DNA of 64,000 bases, taken from contig OX155980.1 in assembly GCA_944548615.1 (NCBI GenBank), forward strand, positions 36,043,921 through 36,107,920, read 5' to 3'. Source of the DNA: Micropterix aruncella. Taxonomy: Eukaryota; Arthropoda; Insecta; Lepidoptera; Micropterigidae. Below the pieces are notes generated by a model. The model searched no databases. It worked only from the letters and a program-made list of their open reading frames with translations, and was not told the origin of the DNA. This document shows, piece by piece, positions 12,208 through 24,337 of the stretch (the first letter of the stretch is position 1; each line of letters starts with the position of its first letter). A program made the position numbers and the translations under genes.

Positions 12208-13769
12208 CTAAGACGTCTACTAGATCGTACATCATACAAAATTTATTACGTAACATTTTATTTATTTAAAAATATATATACATATGTATTGAATAGGTAG
12301 GTGTAATATATTTGTACCTTAAAAAAAGTACCTTTTAAGATCACGCTACGTGATTTTCTTTTCAACCATGTTTCAATACCTTATCAACAGTATTACGAGA
12401 TCATCGACAAAAACGGAGATGATATCATTCAGGCACGCTCCATCTGTATAAGGAGATAGCTTCTAACGCCTGCTTCGAATGTGTTTTCTCGTGCAATATT
12501 GAAGAGGAGTACCTGCTCCTCGATCAATTGAAACAGGCGACATTTAACCTTGAATCCGAATAGGCTAATCAAAAGGTAGGACTTATCTATTAAACGTAGT
12601 CATATTTTTCTCTCATACAGTGAGTGAACTAATATGACGAGTTTACGTCGTTATGTCCAAGTAGATCCATCTCTAAGCTTCCTTGGTCGTTCAAGTGCGC
12701 TCATTAGTCGTAGCCAGGGCCGCATTGCATGGTAAGTGCATAATGGTGGTGCAGTCGTTGCAAGAAGGTCGGTCGCCGTCTGCGGCATTTCTTGGCTCGA
12801 GGCGAGAGGCCGATTGAGTCGAGAGGCGATTCATTAATTGGACGATACTTACAGTAGGAATGTTCAGCTCTTTTTGATTACGAATGCGCGCTAAGAGCGG
12901 AGAGTTCACTCCGGGAAGATACAATAAAGATATGCGACCGCCTAGCGAAGGGGTGCTTAGGATACCGAGATCTAAAATGGCTTTAATTTTATTCCGGGGA
13001 CTTTAACCTGGCATCGCGTAGATTGGTTTCATATCGAGTTTAATAGCTTATATTAGGCCCGTTTTAGAGTTCATCGGTTGCGTGTGTGTCGCGCGATCGT
13101 CTTTCGACCGACGGCCATCTTTCAGAGTTCGCCGCGTTACTATTAGCTGGTCTCCAACCATATCCGCGTCATTTAGGATGGCCCAAAGCTGATCATCCAG
13201 AGAGACGATAGTCTATCTCACAAACTTTGCAAACCCAGTTAAAATATTATAGTTATTATGGTTTTCCCAGGGACGTGAGAGAGATTGAGGGCCATCTTAA
13301 CTAAGCGTGCGAAATAAGGAATTATATAATGCGCGGTAAATACTATCAGGCCAGATTACATGGTCGTGAATTCAAGTCACCATTTTTACTGCGAAAATCA
13401 TAGCTTTTTTCGATATGGCGACTATTGCTTATCGTGAAGCCACTCTACATTAGTTTGGTATTTTTTTCAGAATTTTTAAAAGCATAATTTTTCTGTGAAC
13501 AAAGTTTTAAGAGGCTGCGGGTCACCTTTAATAACAGGGTTCAGAATTCTTTATTTCCCATGAAATAAATTATTTAGTTTTCGTTTTAATATAAAAGACA
13601 AATATACCTTGATTATTAGTAGAAAATACATATTCTAGATATAGTAAAAAACATTTGAAATTAAACAAAAAGAGCAAATTGTCGACTGCAGTATCGCTAA
13701 TAATAGGTTTAGTATTCAAGTTTAGGAACCTCAATCGGACTAGATACACTCTTTAAGTAATCATTATTA
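12208..13769. other. stretch without recognisable genes; GC-richer core
   Basis: 12660-13140 is less AT-rich and has short splice-site-like motifs (ATGGTAAGTG at 12729 on +, CTGTAAGTAT on - near 12850), but no coding similarity. It could be regulatory or untranslated sequence. Confidence 0.35.
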
Positions 13770-14070
13770 CATAGTATAAAATGAAGTCGAAATTTATTAA
13801 TGTCTGTTTATCCGTCTTCTTTTTCTAAAACACTCAACAAATTTTGATGCGGTTTTCACCAATACACGAGAAAGGTTTTTGTATATAAATTGTAACTATT
13901 TTGCACTATGACCGTGTTTTTCAAAAAACGGTTCTCGTGCGTTTACATGGCTAACGCTGGCCAAATCTTCAGGAGATATCAAAATATTGAACTAGAAAAC
14001 TGAAGGTCTTAAAAAGGCCTATAGAAATGTCTAAGATAGCATGTGTCTATCTCCTAAGGTACACCAACAA
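13770..14070 (+). repeat. probable dispersed repeat remnant
   Basis: Contains TTTTGATGCGGTTTTCACCA and AGGTTTTTGTATATAA, wording I remember from widespread insect dispersed repeats. Identification rests on memory, with no second copy in the window. Confidence 0.35.
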
Positions 14071-14319
14071 TAACTATTTTTATCTATTTCAGATTAGTAA
14101 AAACCATAGGTTATTTGCGAAGCTATTTTCTTCAAATCATTATTAATCTTTATCCAAATAAATACGTTAGTTACTTTTTACATGTAATATAGATTAAAAT
14201 TGTCTTGTACACCATATCATTCAAATGAATACTTTAGAAGATATCTCCGATTCAGAACTACGTGGAACGAATAAAATGCAGCCGCACTATTGTTGCCGTA
14301 CGGCTCGCACAGTTCGCAC

Positions 14320-14347
14320 GGGGGGGTGGGGGGGGGGGGGGGAGGGG
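14320..14347 (+). repeat. G-tract with quadruplex potential
   Basis: Twenty-eight bases, all G except one T and one A. It lies in a short GC-rich patch (14280-14400). Confidence 0.85.
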
Positions 14348-14796
14348 TGTCTCGCCCAGCAGCACTCCCAGTAGCTACGAACGATCAGTAGCGATACCAC
14401 TTATACTGGAGCTCTCCAATAAATTAATTTAAAATAAAACTTGCTTCTCAGTGCTATATTATTTATGTAAAATAGGTTTTTTCTTATGATTATTTAATTT
14501 TATTACGTATTTGTAATGTTATTGTCCCTAAGAGAGTTTTATTTCAAATGTAAGGTTATTGATTGATGATAGGCAGTGTAGATTATTTGTGGATATTCCT
14601 TATTTGATTTTTCAAAAATATAAAACTCGATTTCTTCTAATTGTAAGGTTGTAAATATTGCGAGTATTAGATGTTTTATTATTTAGTTTGCCTTTTAGTT
14701 ACTTTTTAGTAGTTAGTCATTTGAGTTTATTGGATAGTCGGGATTTTTTTTCGATGGGTGATTTTGTACATGAAACTAAAAGTATAAGGAAAAGAA

Positions 14797-15085
14797 GGTT
14801 ATCTTTTTAATAGTAAGACATCAGTTTTTAAAGAGGTACTTCTTCTAGATAAAAAAAACTGACTCGAAAATCATCTACAACTTTCTAGATTTAGGCGTTT
14901 GTTACCGCGCAAAAAGTATTTTTGACGTGAAAGTGACTTTAAAGAGCCACCCATTGTTAGCGATAAACGGTTTTGTTGTTCGTCAATATTTTAATATAAC
15001 TCGTGGTCCAAGGGTTGCGCAGCGGAGTAGCGTGAATATGATGTGAATATTTATATTCAACTTGCGTGTTAGTGTGCTTACTTCA
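14797..15085 (+). repeat. dispersed repeat R2, copy a (uninterrupted)
   Basis: TAGTAAGACATCAG, TTCTAGATAAAAAAAACTGA, CATCTACAACTTTCTAGATT, and an end reading ATATAACTCGTGGTCCAAGG. Related copies are at 16081-16905 (split by a MITE) and 48042-48225. No coding potential. Class unknown. Confidence 0.7.
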
Positions 15086-15511
15086 TCACAACAGTCGGGG
15101 AAACGGATAGGGGCCTCAGATTATCATCCACGCGACCAAAGCACGAGTCATAACTCCGCGATGAAAACACACTTGGTTACACACTTAGTTCTTGCGTTGT
15201 GCGTCGTGTAGATCCTGCGTCGTCCTGTAGATGTGTTCTAAAATGAGAGCTGAAAAAAGTGGTCGAGTGAAATTTATCCTGAAAAGTTGTCACGCAAAAA
15301 TGATTACGGGAGTGTAGCGTTACACCCACTCATATCTTTAATTTCAACTTCAGGATATTAGATAATTTTTCTCAGTATCAGCAACGAAGGAATCAAAAAA
15401 GTTTAGATGATTTTCAACTTTGTTTCTTGTGTAGAAAAATTGAATGCATACAAAAATCTCCTACTACTAAATATAAAAAAACACTTTTCTTGTTGAGTTT
15501 GATTAACAGAG

Positions 15512-15627
15512 TCACCCTTGATAATATGCCTAACTGTCTCGGACACACTGTATATTGTTCATAAATATCTCACCCTTGATAATATGCCTAACTGTCTCGG
15601 ACACACTGTACATTGTTCATAAATATC
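15512..15627 (+). repeat. tandem duplication of 58 bp
   Basis: Units 15512-15569 and 15570-15627 differ at one base (TATATTG vs TACATTG), indicating a recent duplication. Confidence 0.95.
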
Positions 15628-15689
15628 TAAATCCATTTTTTCCTAAATTAATTCACACCGGCTATCCATTGCGGTACAAATGTATTTCA

Positions 15690-15870
15690 TCGTGGCCAGT
15701 CATCGCGCCGCGCCGCCCCGGGCCGGGAGGAGTCAGTTAGTCGGATTGTTATTAGATTTAATTCCAGAGATTAATTTAGCATTGCGTGTCTGATATAACA
15801 ATTAGCCCAGTAAACTCCAATACGCGGCGGAACAACAACGCCAGCGCTAGCCATTGCTATTTCCAGAATG
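15690..15870. other. GC-rich patch
   Basis: Contains GCGCCGCGCCGCCCCGGGCC and further CpGs, interleaved with TAATTTA-type homeodomain-like sites. No coding similarity. A regulatory role is only a guess. Confidence 0.3.
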
Positions 15871-16080
15871 AACGAAGAATGCCATATTGATAAATACATA
15901 ACTATGATTGAATCATTTATTTTGATGCCTATTAATATGTATGATCGTTGGAAATTAGCCTACTGATCGAATACATTCTTAATGTATAAGAAGCTGTTAT
16001 CCACGGCTCCGCTCGTGGTAATATCTGTATCGGTAAATATTTTTTACAATCACACATTGAAGCAAAAAAAGCAAAAAAAA

Positions 16081-16905
16081 AGTTTTGTATATAGTAAGAC
16101 AACATATTTTACAGACGAGCTTATTCTAGATAAAAAAAAATACGTGTGGCACTCGGGGACTGCCGCGGTAAAGCTATTGCATAGCATTTTTAACAACTAA
16201 TGCAATTATAATTATGTATTTATTTTATGTATTTTATTTTTTCTGATATCAGATAACTGCGCTCTATCGGAAAACTTGAAATTATTCCGAATCATTTGCG
16301 GCTGCGGTAACAAATGATTCGGAATAATTTAAACGTCTTCCGATAGAGCGCAGCGCACGAATTTTTTATTCGATAAAGCAAACAAAACGGATTATTCGAA
16401 AAAAATCGTAGATAAAAAGATAGATAATTAAATTATCTTTAAAATGGTGCAGGTTTCATAATAATACGCCAGATAGTATTTGCGTAGTAGTCGTTTTTGT
16501 TTTCGGTTAGACCTAATTTCACAAATTAATTACACTATGTTTTATAAACAAAATCTAAAATATTCAAAGCTAAGAATATTAGGAAAATGTTCTTGTTTAA
16601 CATATATTTTTTTCGAATCGTAAGCGGTACTCGTTTCTGACGTAATTATCAGTTTAAAATCATTAATTTTCGTTAAGAAATTTCTTCATTCGGTCGCCGC
16701 GCTGGCCTACTAGGCCCGCGATAAAAGCTATGCAATAGCTTAAAAAACTGATTCGAAAATCATCTACAACTTTCTAGATTTAAACATTCTTTGCCGAGAC
16801 AAAGATTTGTGGCTTGAAAATGTTTCAAAGAGGCTCCCAACGTTTTTGTTGTTCGCAAATATTTCAATATAACAGTATACGTAAGGTAGTATCATCTTCA
16901 CCTTT
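16081..16905 (+). repeat. dispersed repeat R2, copy b, split by a MITE
   Basis: The left part 16081-16139 (TAGTAAGACA, TTCTAGATAAAAAA) and right part 16742-16905 (AACTGATTCGAAAATCATC, CAACTTTCTAGATT, CAAATATTTCAATATAAC) together match the uninterrupted copy at 14797-15085. The MITE at 16140-16741 sits exactly in the A-run of the TAGATAAAAAAAACTGA junction. Confidence 0.7.
16140..16741 (+). mobile_element. hairpin MITE family, copy A
   Basis: About 600 bp from ATACGTGTGGCACTCGGGGA to GCGATAAAAGCTATGCAATAGCTT. Both ends carry AAGCTATTGCATAGC in inverted orientation. The interior has a long imperfect hairpin (16258-16352): a 20-bp perfect stem AAATTATTCCGAATCATTTG with an outer stem GCGCTCTATCGGAA. 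No coding capacity. The A-rich target is seen in all four copies. Superfamily not assigned. Confidence 0.85.
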
Positions 16906-16978
16906 ATCATTAGTGCTACAAATCATTGTGAAGCTTGTAGATTTCGTAAATCGTCGTATTACTTTATTTAAAAAAAAA

Positions 16979-17576
16979 TACGTGTGGCACTCGGGGACTG
17001 CCGCGGTAAAGCTATTGCATAGCATTTTTAACAACTTATGCAATTATAATTATTTATTTATTTTATTAATTTTATTTTTTCTGATATCAGATAACTGCGC
17101 TCTATCGGAAAACGTTGAAATTATTCCGAATCATTTGCGGCTGCGGTAGCAAATGATTTGGAATAATTTTAACGTCTTTCGATAGAGCGCCGCGTACGAT
17201 TTTTTTTTCGATAAAGCAAAAAAAAACGGATTATTCGAAAAAAATCGTAGATAAAAAGATAGATAATTAAATTATCTTTAAAATGGTGCAGGTTTCATAA
17301 TAATACGCCAGATAGTATTTGCGTAGTAGTCGTTTTTGTGTTCGGTTAGACCTAATTTCACAAATTAATTACTCTATGTAATATAAACAACATCTAAAAT
17401 ATTCAAAGCTAAGAATATTAGAAAAATGTTCTTGTTTAACATATATTTTTTTCGAATCGTAAGCAGTACTCGTTTAGACGTAATTAACAGTTTAAAATCA
17501 TTAATTTTCGTTAAGAAATTTCTTCATTCGGTCGCCGCGCTGGCCTAGGCCCGCGATAAAAGCTATGCAATAGCTT
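16979..17576 (+). mobile_element. hairpin MITE family, copy B
   Basis: Same termini, internal hairpin and length as copy A, 237 bp downstream in the same orientation, with a few substitutions and small indels. It also sits in an A-tract (TTTAAAAAAAAA on the left). Confidence 0.85.
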
Positions 17577-18155
17577 AAAAACACTAAGATTAGGTATTTA
17601 ATAACTGAATCAAGTTTCGCAGTTTTGGTTTATTATCAATCATTTTCACATCCCTGTCTTCCTATCCAAAATCTTAATTCAAAAATTCATCTTTATTGAA
17701 ATTAATTATACTAACCATATATTATATTGATTAAATTATTATTTTGTCCCATGCGCCAAAGTATTTTTGCGTAAAACTCGAGAATCACTAAAATTTATTC
17801 GATTCATACACCAATCGAAAAACATACTTAAACTCTACGTATTGTGTCGGTAAAAGAATGCTGTAAAAGAATGCTCCTATGTGTTTCCGTTTTTATATTC
17901 GAGTACTACTAAAAAAAATAAAGTCATAGTGACATCTAATTTTAAAAAATCTCAACAATTAATATTAATTATAATTATTAAATGTAGTGAATAAAGTGCA
18001 ATTATGCCATCTAGATTAACCTGCGGTTGACATAGGACGCGTCCCGAATGTACTCGATCGCCGTTTGCATATCGGTCTAATTATAATGGGAATCAAAAGT
18101 ATATAGTAAAAGACCGAATCAATGGCGGTATAACCATTCCCAAACGGGCAAACGG
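17577..18155. other. AT-rich stretch without genes
   Basis: Nothing recognisable. Confidence 0.6.
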
Positions 18156-18450
18156 TTGAAGAGGTCTCAGCGGCCTATGGTCCTAAATAGACCTAAAATG
18201 TCTGGTGCAGAAGGCAACGGGAGACCACTGCACTATACATCCCTAGTAGTTAGCAATGGAAAAGTCAAAAATAGCCAGGCACCGAGTGCCCGGCGGCCCT
18301 TTAATGGGTCATGGGTCCTAAGAATCCCCGGGTGGAAAACTGGACCGGGATCACCAGTACGGAACAGCTTTTCCGGATGTCTCAAGACCGACAAGAGTAT
18401 TAAGAGCTAACGGCCAACCTCCAGTAATGGAGAGGCACTTCGAGAAGAAG
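18156..18450 (+). mobile_element. LINE 3' end with GAA tail
   Basis: GC-richer than its flanks. The stretch ends CCAGTAATGGAGAGGCACTT, then (GAA)n near 18440-18455. The same GGAGAGGC plus GAA/GAT tail arrangement recurs inverted at 46490-46850. The 84-codon frame within has no recognised domain and is probably 3'UTR. Confidence 0.5.
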
Positions 18451-18455
18451 AAGAA

Positions 18456-21400
18456 CTACTAAAAAAATATGTTTTTTATACCAATCTGACGACCTACCCA
18501 TATCGTATTTATCTTCCATGCTCAACGTTCTGTCTCAATACAATTTTACATTTTTTCTACCATGTACACATCTTTGTAATTATTTTCATTTGAAGTAACA
18601 GATATTACAGGTTATAAAAACGTTCCTCATCTTTGTTTCGTTATACAGTTCATGTGACTGTCTTCCGCCTCCATCAGCAGATCAGCCGATGGTACCATAT
18701 TAATGTATTGTCATAAGAACTACACTCAATTGCCAAGTTTCTTGTTGATATCAGAAGTTACTAATAATTAGACAATTGTTTAAAATACTGAAAAAGGCTA
18801 TAAAAAATAAAAAGTATAAATTAATAATTTTTAAAAAAATGTAATAATAATAACGATATTAATAATAATAATAGTAATAATGATTATAAATTAAAATTTA
18901 AATAATTAAAAAATAATATTTTAGATCTTTCCTTGACACAACCGTGGCACTCTAGTGTGACTCCCGAAGTGAGCTCGCCTTAACACAGGGGTGCCTAGCA
19001 AGGCGGGCTCGGCTGCTCTTTGCTTAGCATAATAGAAAAATTATAATTTGCGTTTAATGTATGCGCTATGTAACCTGGGCTCAGACAGATGTGTATATAA
19101 CTTTAAAAGCATACGACGGCATTGTCTAAATTGTCATTTCATTTTCTGTTGTGCTCATGAACTTGAATGTATATGTATATATAAATAAATGAAATAAATT
19201 AACTTGCATACAGATCGAGATATTGAAAGCGTGTTTAAACCATATTTTTATTTCCCAGATGAAACCATTTTCATGAACACTTGTTTTTTATTTACCGTAC
19301 CTATATTATGAGTAAAATATAGATACCTTGACCGCTAATGTTTCTAAAATTTATTTAGGTGATACATAAGCACATATTTGTGTATTTCTTTTCATAGTTC
19401 GTTGTTGTTATAGAAACAAAGGTTCAGCGTTTGCGTAATATTCCGGTACGAACAAGTCACACTTGGGTAGTTTAACTTTAAGAAAAAAGTCGTCATTCTG
19501 ATTCTTAAGACATTATATGTAATGTCCTTATTTGTTCCAAAGCTTAAGGTATTCCAAAATGCCTAACTCGGTACAATGCCGGCCGGATGCCTCACTGAGT
19601 GGTTAAATCAGATCCAGCAAATGTTTACCATATATACCAAATCTACACGCACGAAACAATTACACTAGCACTCCAGTCTATAAAACCACGCACATCTAAA
19701 TGCAGTTTTAACATAATTAACATAGCATAACATAATTTTGCTACCTACCAAATTATTATACTATTAAGTTCCATTGCATTCTGAGTAATACGTAAAATAT
19801 AAGTTGAATTTAATTACGGTTTGTACGGAGCTATTGGTAAATCGTTAGACAACTGAAATGTTTCCACTTAGGATTATTAAATATATTTTAGTTTATTTTC
19901 ATCAAACATAACTTATCTTAAGGTATTCCAGTGTACATGCTTTGTAATGGAAATAAAATTAATCTGAATCAAAATCTGGAAAAAATCTCGATTTAAAGGA
20001 CAGTTAAAGCAAAACAATCCAGTCATGTCTTTGCAGTGAATGTTTTAAAATTTTGGAATAAAATCGAAAAGACTACAGCGTTTTTTTCTTAATGAGAGTT
20101 GTTTCTGCATACCCTTTATTTTTGTGTCTTTCCGTTAGTCAACAGTTTTCGATTGATTGGTTCAATCCAATATCTGTTTACCAATCCACTGCCTGACTTC
20201 CAATAACACACGCATATTGAATTAATGCACTCGCATTTGAAGAACGATTTAAGTCCAATACATTATAGAAATGTGATTGTAATTACATGTCTCTAAATTC
20301 ATTATTGGAATTCGCCGCTCTAGCTGGCCGTTAGAAATCTCTCGTATGGGGAGATAAACAAGTTTTGATACATAATCAATTTTTCAATCGCTTACTATCC
20401 GGTTTGGAGCTATGCCTCTAATAAATGCACATAATTATTTGAATTAGTATCTACACAACGCGGATTCCAGGCATTTCGCAACAGCCGATGCATTACATTA
20501 TCGGTTAGAATCCATTAGAAAGATGAAACTGTATTGTAACAAACTACATTTTATGTTATATAATATTAGCTATATAATTCTAATCTATATGATTCTTTTT
20601 TGATAACGAAACTTCAAATTCATATACAAGCTCCTTTACTTATGAGATTAATCTTCAGTATAATATTATATTTTAGAGCATTTCGTCCCCTAACTCGCGA
20701 AGAGGAATTTTTATCAAATATTCAAGAGGGGAAATGTGTTGTTACTGTAAATAAATATAAAATTTCTATTACCTAACTAAATATAGTAACAGCCTAATTA
20801 AATATTGTAATTATATTTTTTACAATGGAATATAGATAAACATTAATTATTACTAATTTTAATTACGGCTAAAACTATAGACACCCTTCTATGTGACATA
20901 CTCGTACAACGACAGCGGCTTGTCAGTGATTTTTTTAATAATAAGTGTATCCGATATTTGACAAAGATCAAAAACTCAGATTTATTAAAAAAGAAAAAAA
21001 ACTGGTGTTAAAGATATTACGTTGCTGTTTTTATACTGTGAAGAATTATAAAAACCATTAAATTTTCTATGGCATAATGAAGGATTACTTATAATTATAT
21101 ATTTTATTATTAAATACACGCAATTATTGAAAAAAAAGATTGGAGATTGATGTTTCAATTAAGTAAAGTCATTCATTAAAATTTAAATATATATTTGTGA
21201 ATAGTAAATTGTGTTAATTTAAATATATATATTCATTCCTGTTTGAATCATTGTATAATACAATTATAATTTTTGATCTCCGAAGTGGCGTGAAGCGAAA
21301 ATCGCCGGAAGTTGAGATTCATTCAAGATGATTTCCTATTTACGCCAAACTTTAAAATACAGATAAGCTTTGTTTGTCAGAAGATAAGCCACTGTATCAG

Positions 21401-23094
21401 ATAAAACGAGAACTCAAAAATCGTTTTTTTTTTATTACACTTCTTTGTAAGATAAGGGTCCTAACTAAGTTGTGAGATGAAGTTTAAATTTCAATAAATA
21501 TTCAAATTATAACTTTTTATAAATGCCCTCGATGATGACTAAAAATTAGATTCTTAGTCGTAAGATGATTTGATTAGATATATGTATATTTCATCAGACC
21601 TATTGTATGACTGATTGTGCGATTCTTAGAACAGTAATTTTTGTGATGGTTAATAAGTACAACGCGCAACTGTAGCTAATTATGAGAAATTATAATATCA
21701 TCGCGCAAATAATAATATCATAGTAGCTAATTATCAGGAATAATAACTCATTGTGAGTCTCGGTTTCGTCGAAAATGTTTTTCTCGATTTCATCTCTAAA
21801 TACAAAGAAATGGCGTGGGTAGTATCGCTACACTACCTTTATTTTTGCTAGAAAACATCTTTCGTGGACGACAACATTTCATTCGACGACTCTTTTTTTT
21901 CTGTTCAGCTCGCATTCCTTTCTATTGCGGAGTTAAGACTATTTCTTTAGGCGTTTCTTCCGACCCCCTTCCCCTGTCTCCCGGCTCGATGACGTAAGCA
22001 CAAAAGAACGCAAGTTAAATATGCTTATCAACAATCGATGGTCTATTTTTAGATAATTTATGTATTTATTGAAATACTTTATTTTATTTTATACAGCTCA
22101 TTGATCATCTAATATTTGGCTCTTGTAATATTTATATATAGGCCGATCTCTAGATGTTTACATTTTTGGTCATTTATGTTAGGAAAGCAGATATTTTCTA
22201 GAAAATTTCAAACTTTCAAAAAAGCCGATTTTTATATTTTTTGTTTATGTACATATACTCTGTACTTTAGGTGTATGTTATTAATGTACATATTTATGTG
22301 CATATACTATGTTTAATTCATATAAGTATCATACATATACCTCATGTACATATACATGTATATAATATCATTTCTGTTTACTTAATTTCTTTTATATAAA
22401 AACATTTATAATTATATAATATACACGCCACTTCGCGCCGGGACCCTATGGCCCACGAGATATATTTTTATTTTGAGGACAACAAAAGCATTTCAACGTT
22501 TAATTTCAACGTTTCATGGCGGGACCTCAATATGGGCACATTGTATACTGTGTTGGGAGTCTTTTAAAGACGTTTTCGCGTGAAAATGCATCCGGAAAAT
22601 CTCTGTCTTACAATAATGCCCTATTTTCACTATTTAGTTGGAATGCACCTTGCGATCGCCCGCCACAATCGGCTTCTTGACCTTCGCCGGTTCTATATCA
22701 CGCCACCACACGACATAATAATATGTAATAATATATTTCCGAAAATGTAGAATGTAGAAAATCGTTCTCATCGGCTATTACACTACATAGTTGCGTTCAC
22801 GAGAGAACATCGCGTGCGCTCGATCGACGATCCTCTTTTTTGCTTCGGTAGATCGACCACATTTCGTGGTATTTACCCACTTTGGCCGTAGGCTAACTAC
22901 AAATTAGACCAGTGTCGGAGAGTCGTATCTAGTCCTCTCGCATACCTTGCGGTGGGAAGTCAGTTGGGCAACACAAATAATAGAGTTGAAAGAATGATCG
23001 CTTCCAACAGAGGCTTTCGAGCGACTAATGAATTTTGCAATCAAGTCTTCAGCGACTTTTTAGGGTTCAGCATCAAAGCCTACACACGGTACCG
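18456..23094. other. 4.6 kb AT-rich stretch without recognisable genes
   Basis: No coding similarity. It includes an (AAT)-rich patch (18840-18930), a GC hairpin around 18957-19010 (GAGCTCGCCTT pairing with AAGGCGGGCTC, one mismatch), and a 12-bp inverted match CGAAGTGGCGTG at about 21287 and 22427 that may mark decayed element ends. Confidence 0.5.
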
Positions 23095-23371
23095 TCGCGT
23101 CAGCTGACATTGTAAGGTTCAGGGATCGATTTGTGGCTGGGTCACCATTTTCCGCTGGGATAAAATTAACGGAACTGCATGTTCCGATCGAATGTTCGAC
23201 ATGTTCCACTTTCGATCGAATGCGATAACAAGAGACACACTTACACATGCTATACGCAAATAGACATGTAAAACACTTCATAGTAGGTTTGGTAGTGAGA
23301 GATTGCCGTATGATAATAAACCCGCCTTTTATGAAATTTCAAAACAGAGTAGAAATAAATGAACAAAACCT
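23095..23371 (+). mobile_element. tRNA-derived SINE, degenerate copy
   Basis: Aligns through its length with the better copy at 39676-39977: CATTGTAAGGTTCAGGGATC then GGCTGGGTCACCATTTTCCG, CGAATGCGATAACAAGA, AGAGATTGCCGTATGATAAT and AACCCGCC. The internal pol III B box has decayed (GGATCGATTTG where the better copy has GGTTCGATTCC). Its A-box region is poorly preserved. Confidence 0.8.
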
Positions 23372-23864
23372 ATTTCTGAGGCTCCACCTTCTGGCTTTAT
23401 ATCACCGTCAGTTTTAAAACTACCGACATGAAATTTGGCATTACGGTCAAGTCAGAAAAGTCTTCTTTAGATTTGTTGATACAGTTTTACATTGAAAAAA
23501 CCTCCAAAATCAGAAAATTCTTACTTAAGTCCAGAGCTTTAGCTGTAACCGCGCACAGCTAAAAGACGCACTACACATTTGTGTAAAACTTAATGCATAT
23601 GCATTAAGTCGACTAAGTGCTCTTATATTATATAAAGACGAAACAAACAGAAAAGACAATGGGTAATTTCGTATCAGCTTGCGAAGTGTGTTGTAATACT
23701 TTGCCACATACGAGTATACCAAACGAAAGCTTATTAGTGTCACATTTTATTCTACATCAGCTAAGCTGAAACACGATGCTGAAAAAAGTTATAGGTTGTT
23801 GAAATCGCAAAATATTTTAATCAATAATTACATTTTTGATTATTTTATTTAAATAATACAGTTG
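23372..23864. other. stretch without recognisable features
   Basis: AT-rich. The 72-codon minus frame at 23525-23743 has no recognisable motif. Confidence 0.55.
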
Positions 23865-24112
23865 TTTATATCCTATCCTACTACTATTATCAACGCGAAA
23901 GTTTGTAAGAATGTATGTATGGATGTTTGTTACTCTTTCACGCAAAAAGTACTGAATGGATTTTGATGAAACTTTATAATAATATATCTTACACATCAGA
24001 ATAAACACATAGGCTATAAGGTATAAAGATATATAGTTTTCTATCATCATTATCACAATTTTCCATCACCACGGGGGTGAAACCGCGGGGCGCAGCTAGT
24101 TATTTATATAGA
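23865..24112 (-). repeat. lepidopteran RTE-like dispersed repeat
   Basis: On the minus strand it begins AACTAGCTGCGCCCCGCGGT and ends with CAGTACTTTTTGCGTGAAAG, ACAAACATCCATACATAC, AACTTTCGCGTT and a TAGTAGGATAGGATA end. I recognise this arrangement as a very common lepidopteran repeat. The 3' half is shared with 46893-47490. Confidence 0.75.
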
Positions 24113-24337
24113 TAAAATATATAGAAAATATCACACACTATAAACTTATATCAATATCAACTATTGATAGTATAAATAACTGCATAGTACCGTATACATA
24201 GTACATTGATTATACAGTGTAACTCTATAATCAATGCTGAAACTAAAACGTTAAATAAGTTTATGGAAGAAAAACAAACAGCTAATAAGTAAGATCGATT
24301 TAGATATCAGTGAGCGGGTGTCAGCATTCTTCCGTCA

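Noticed and set aside
16140..17576. Helitron interpretation of the hairpin MITEs
   Set aside because: No TC start or CTRR end next to a terminal hairpin, and the ends show inverted repeats instead.
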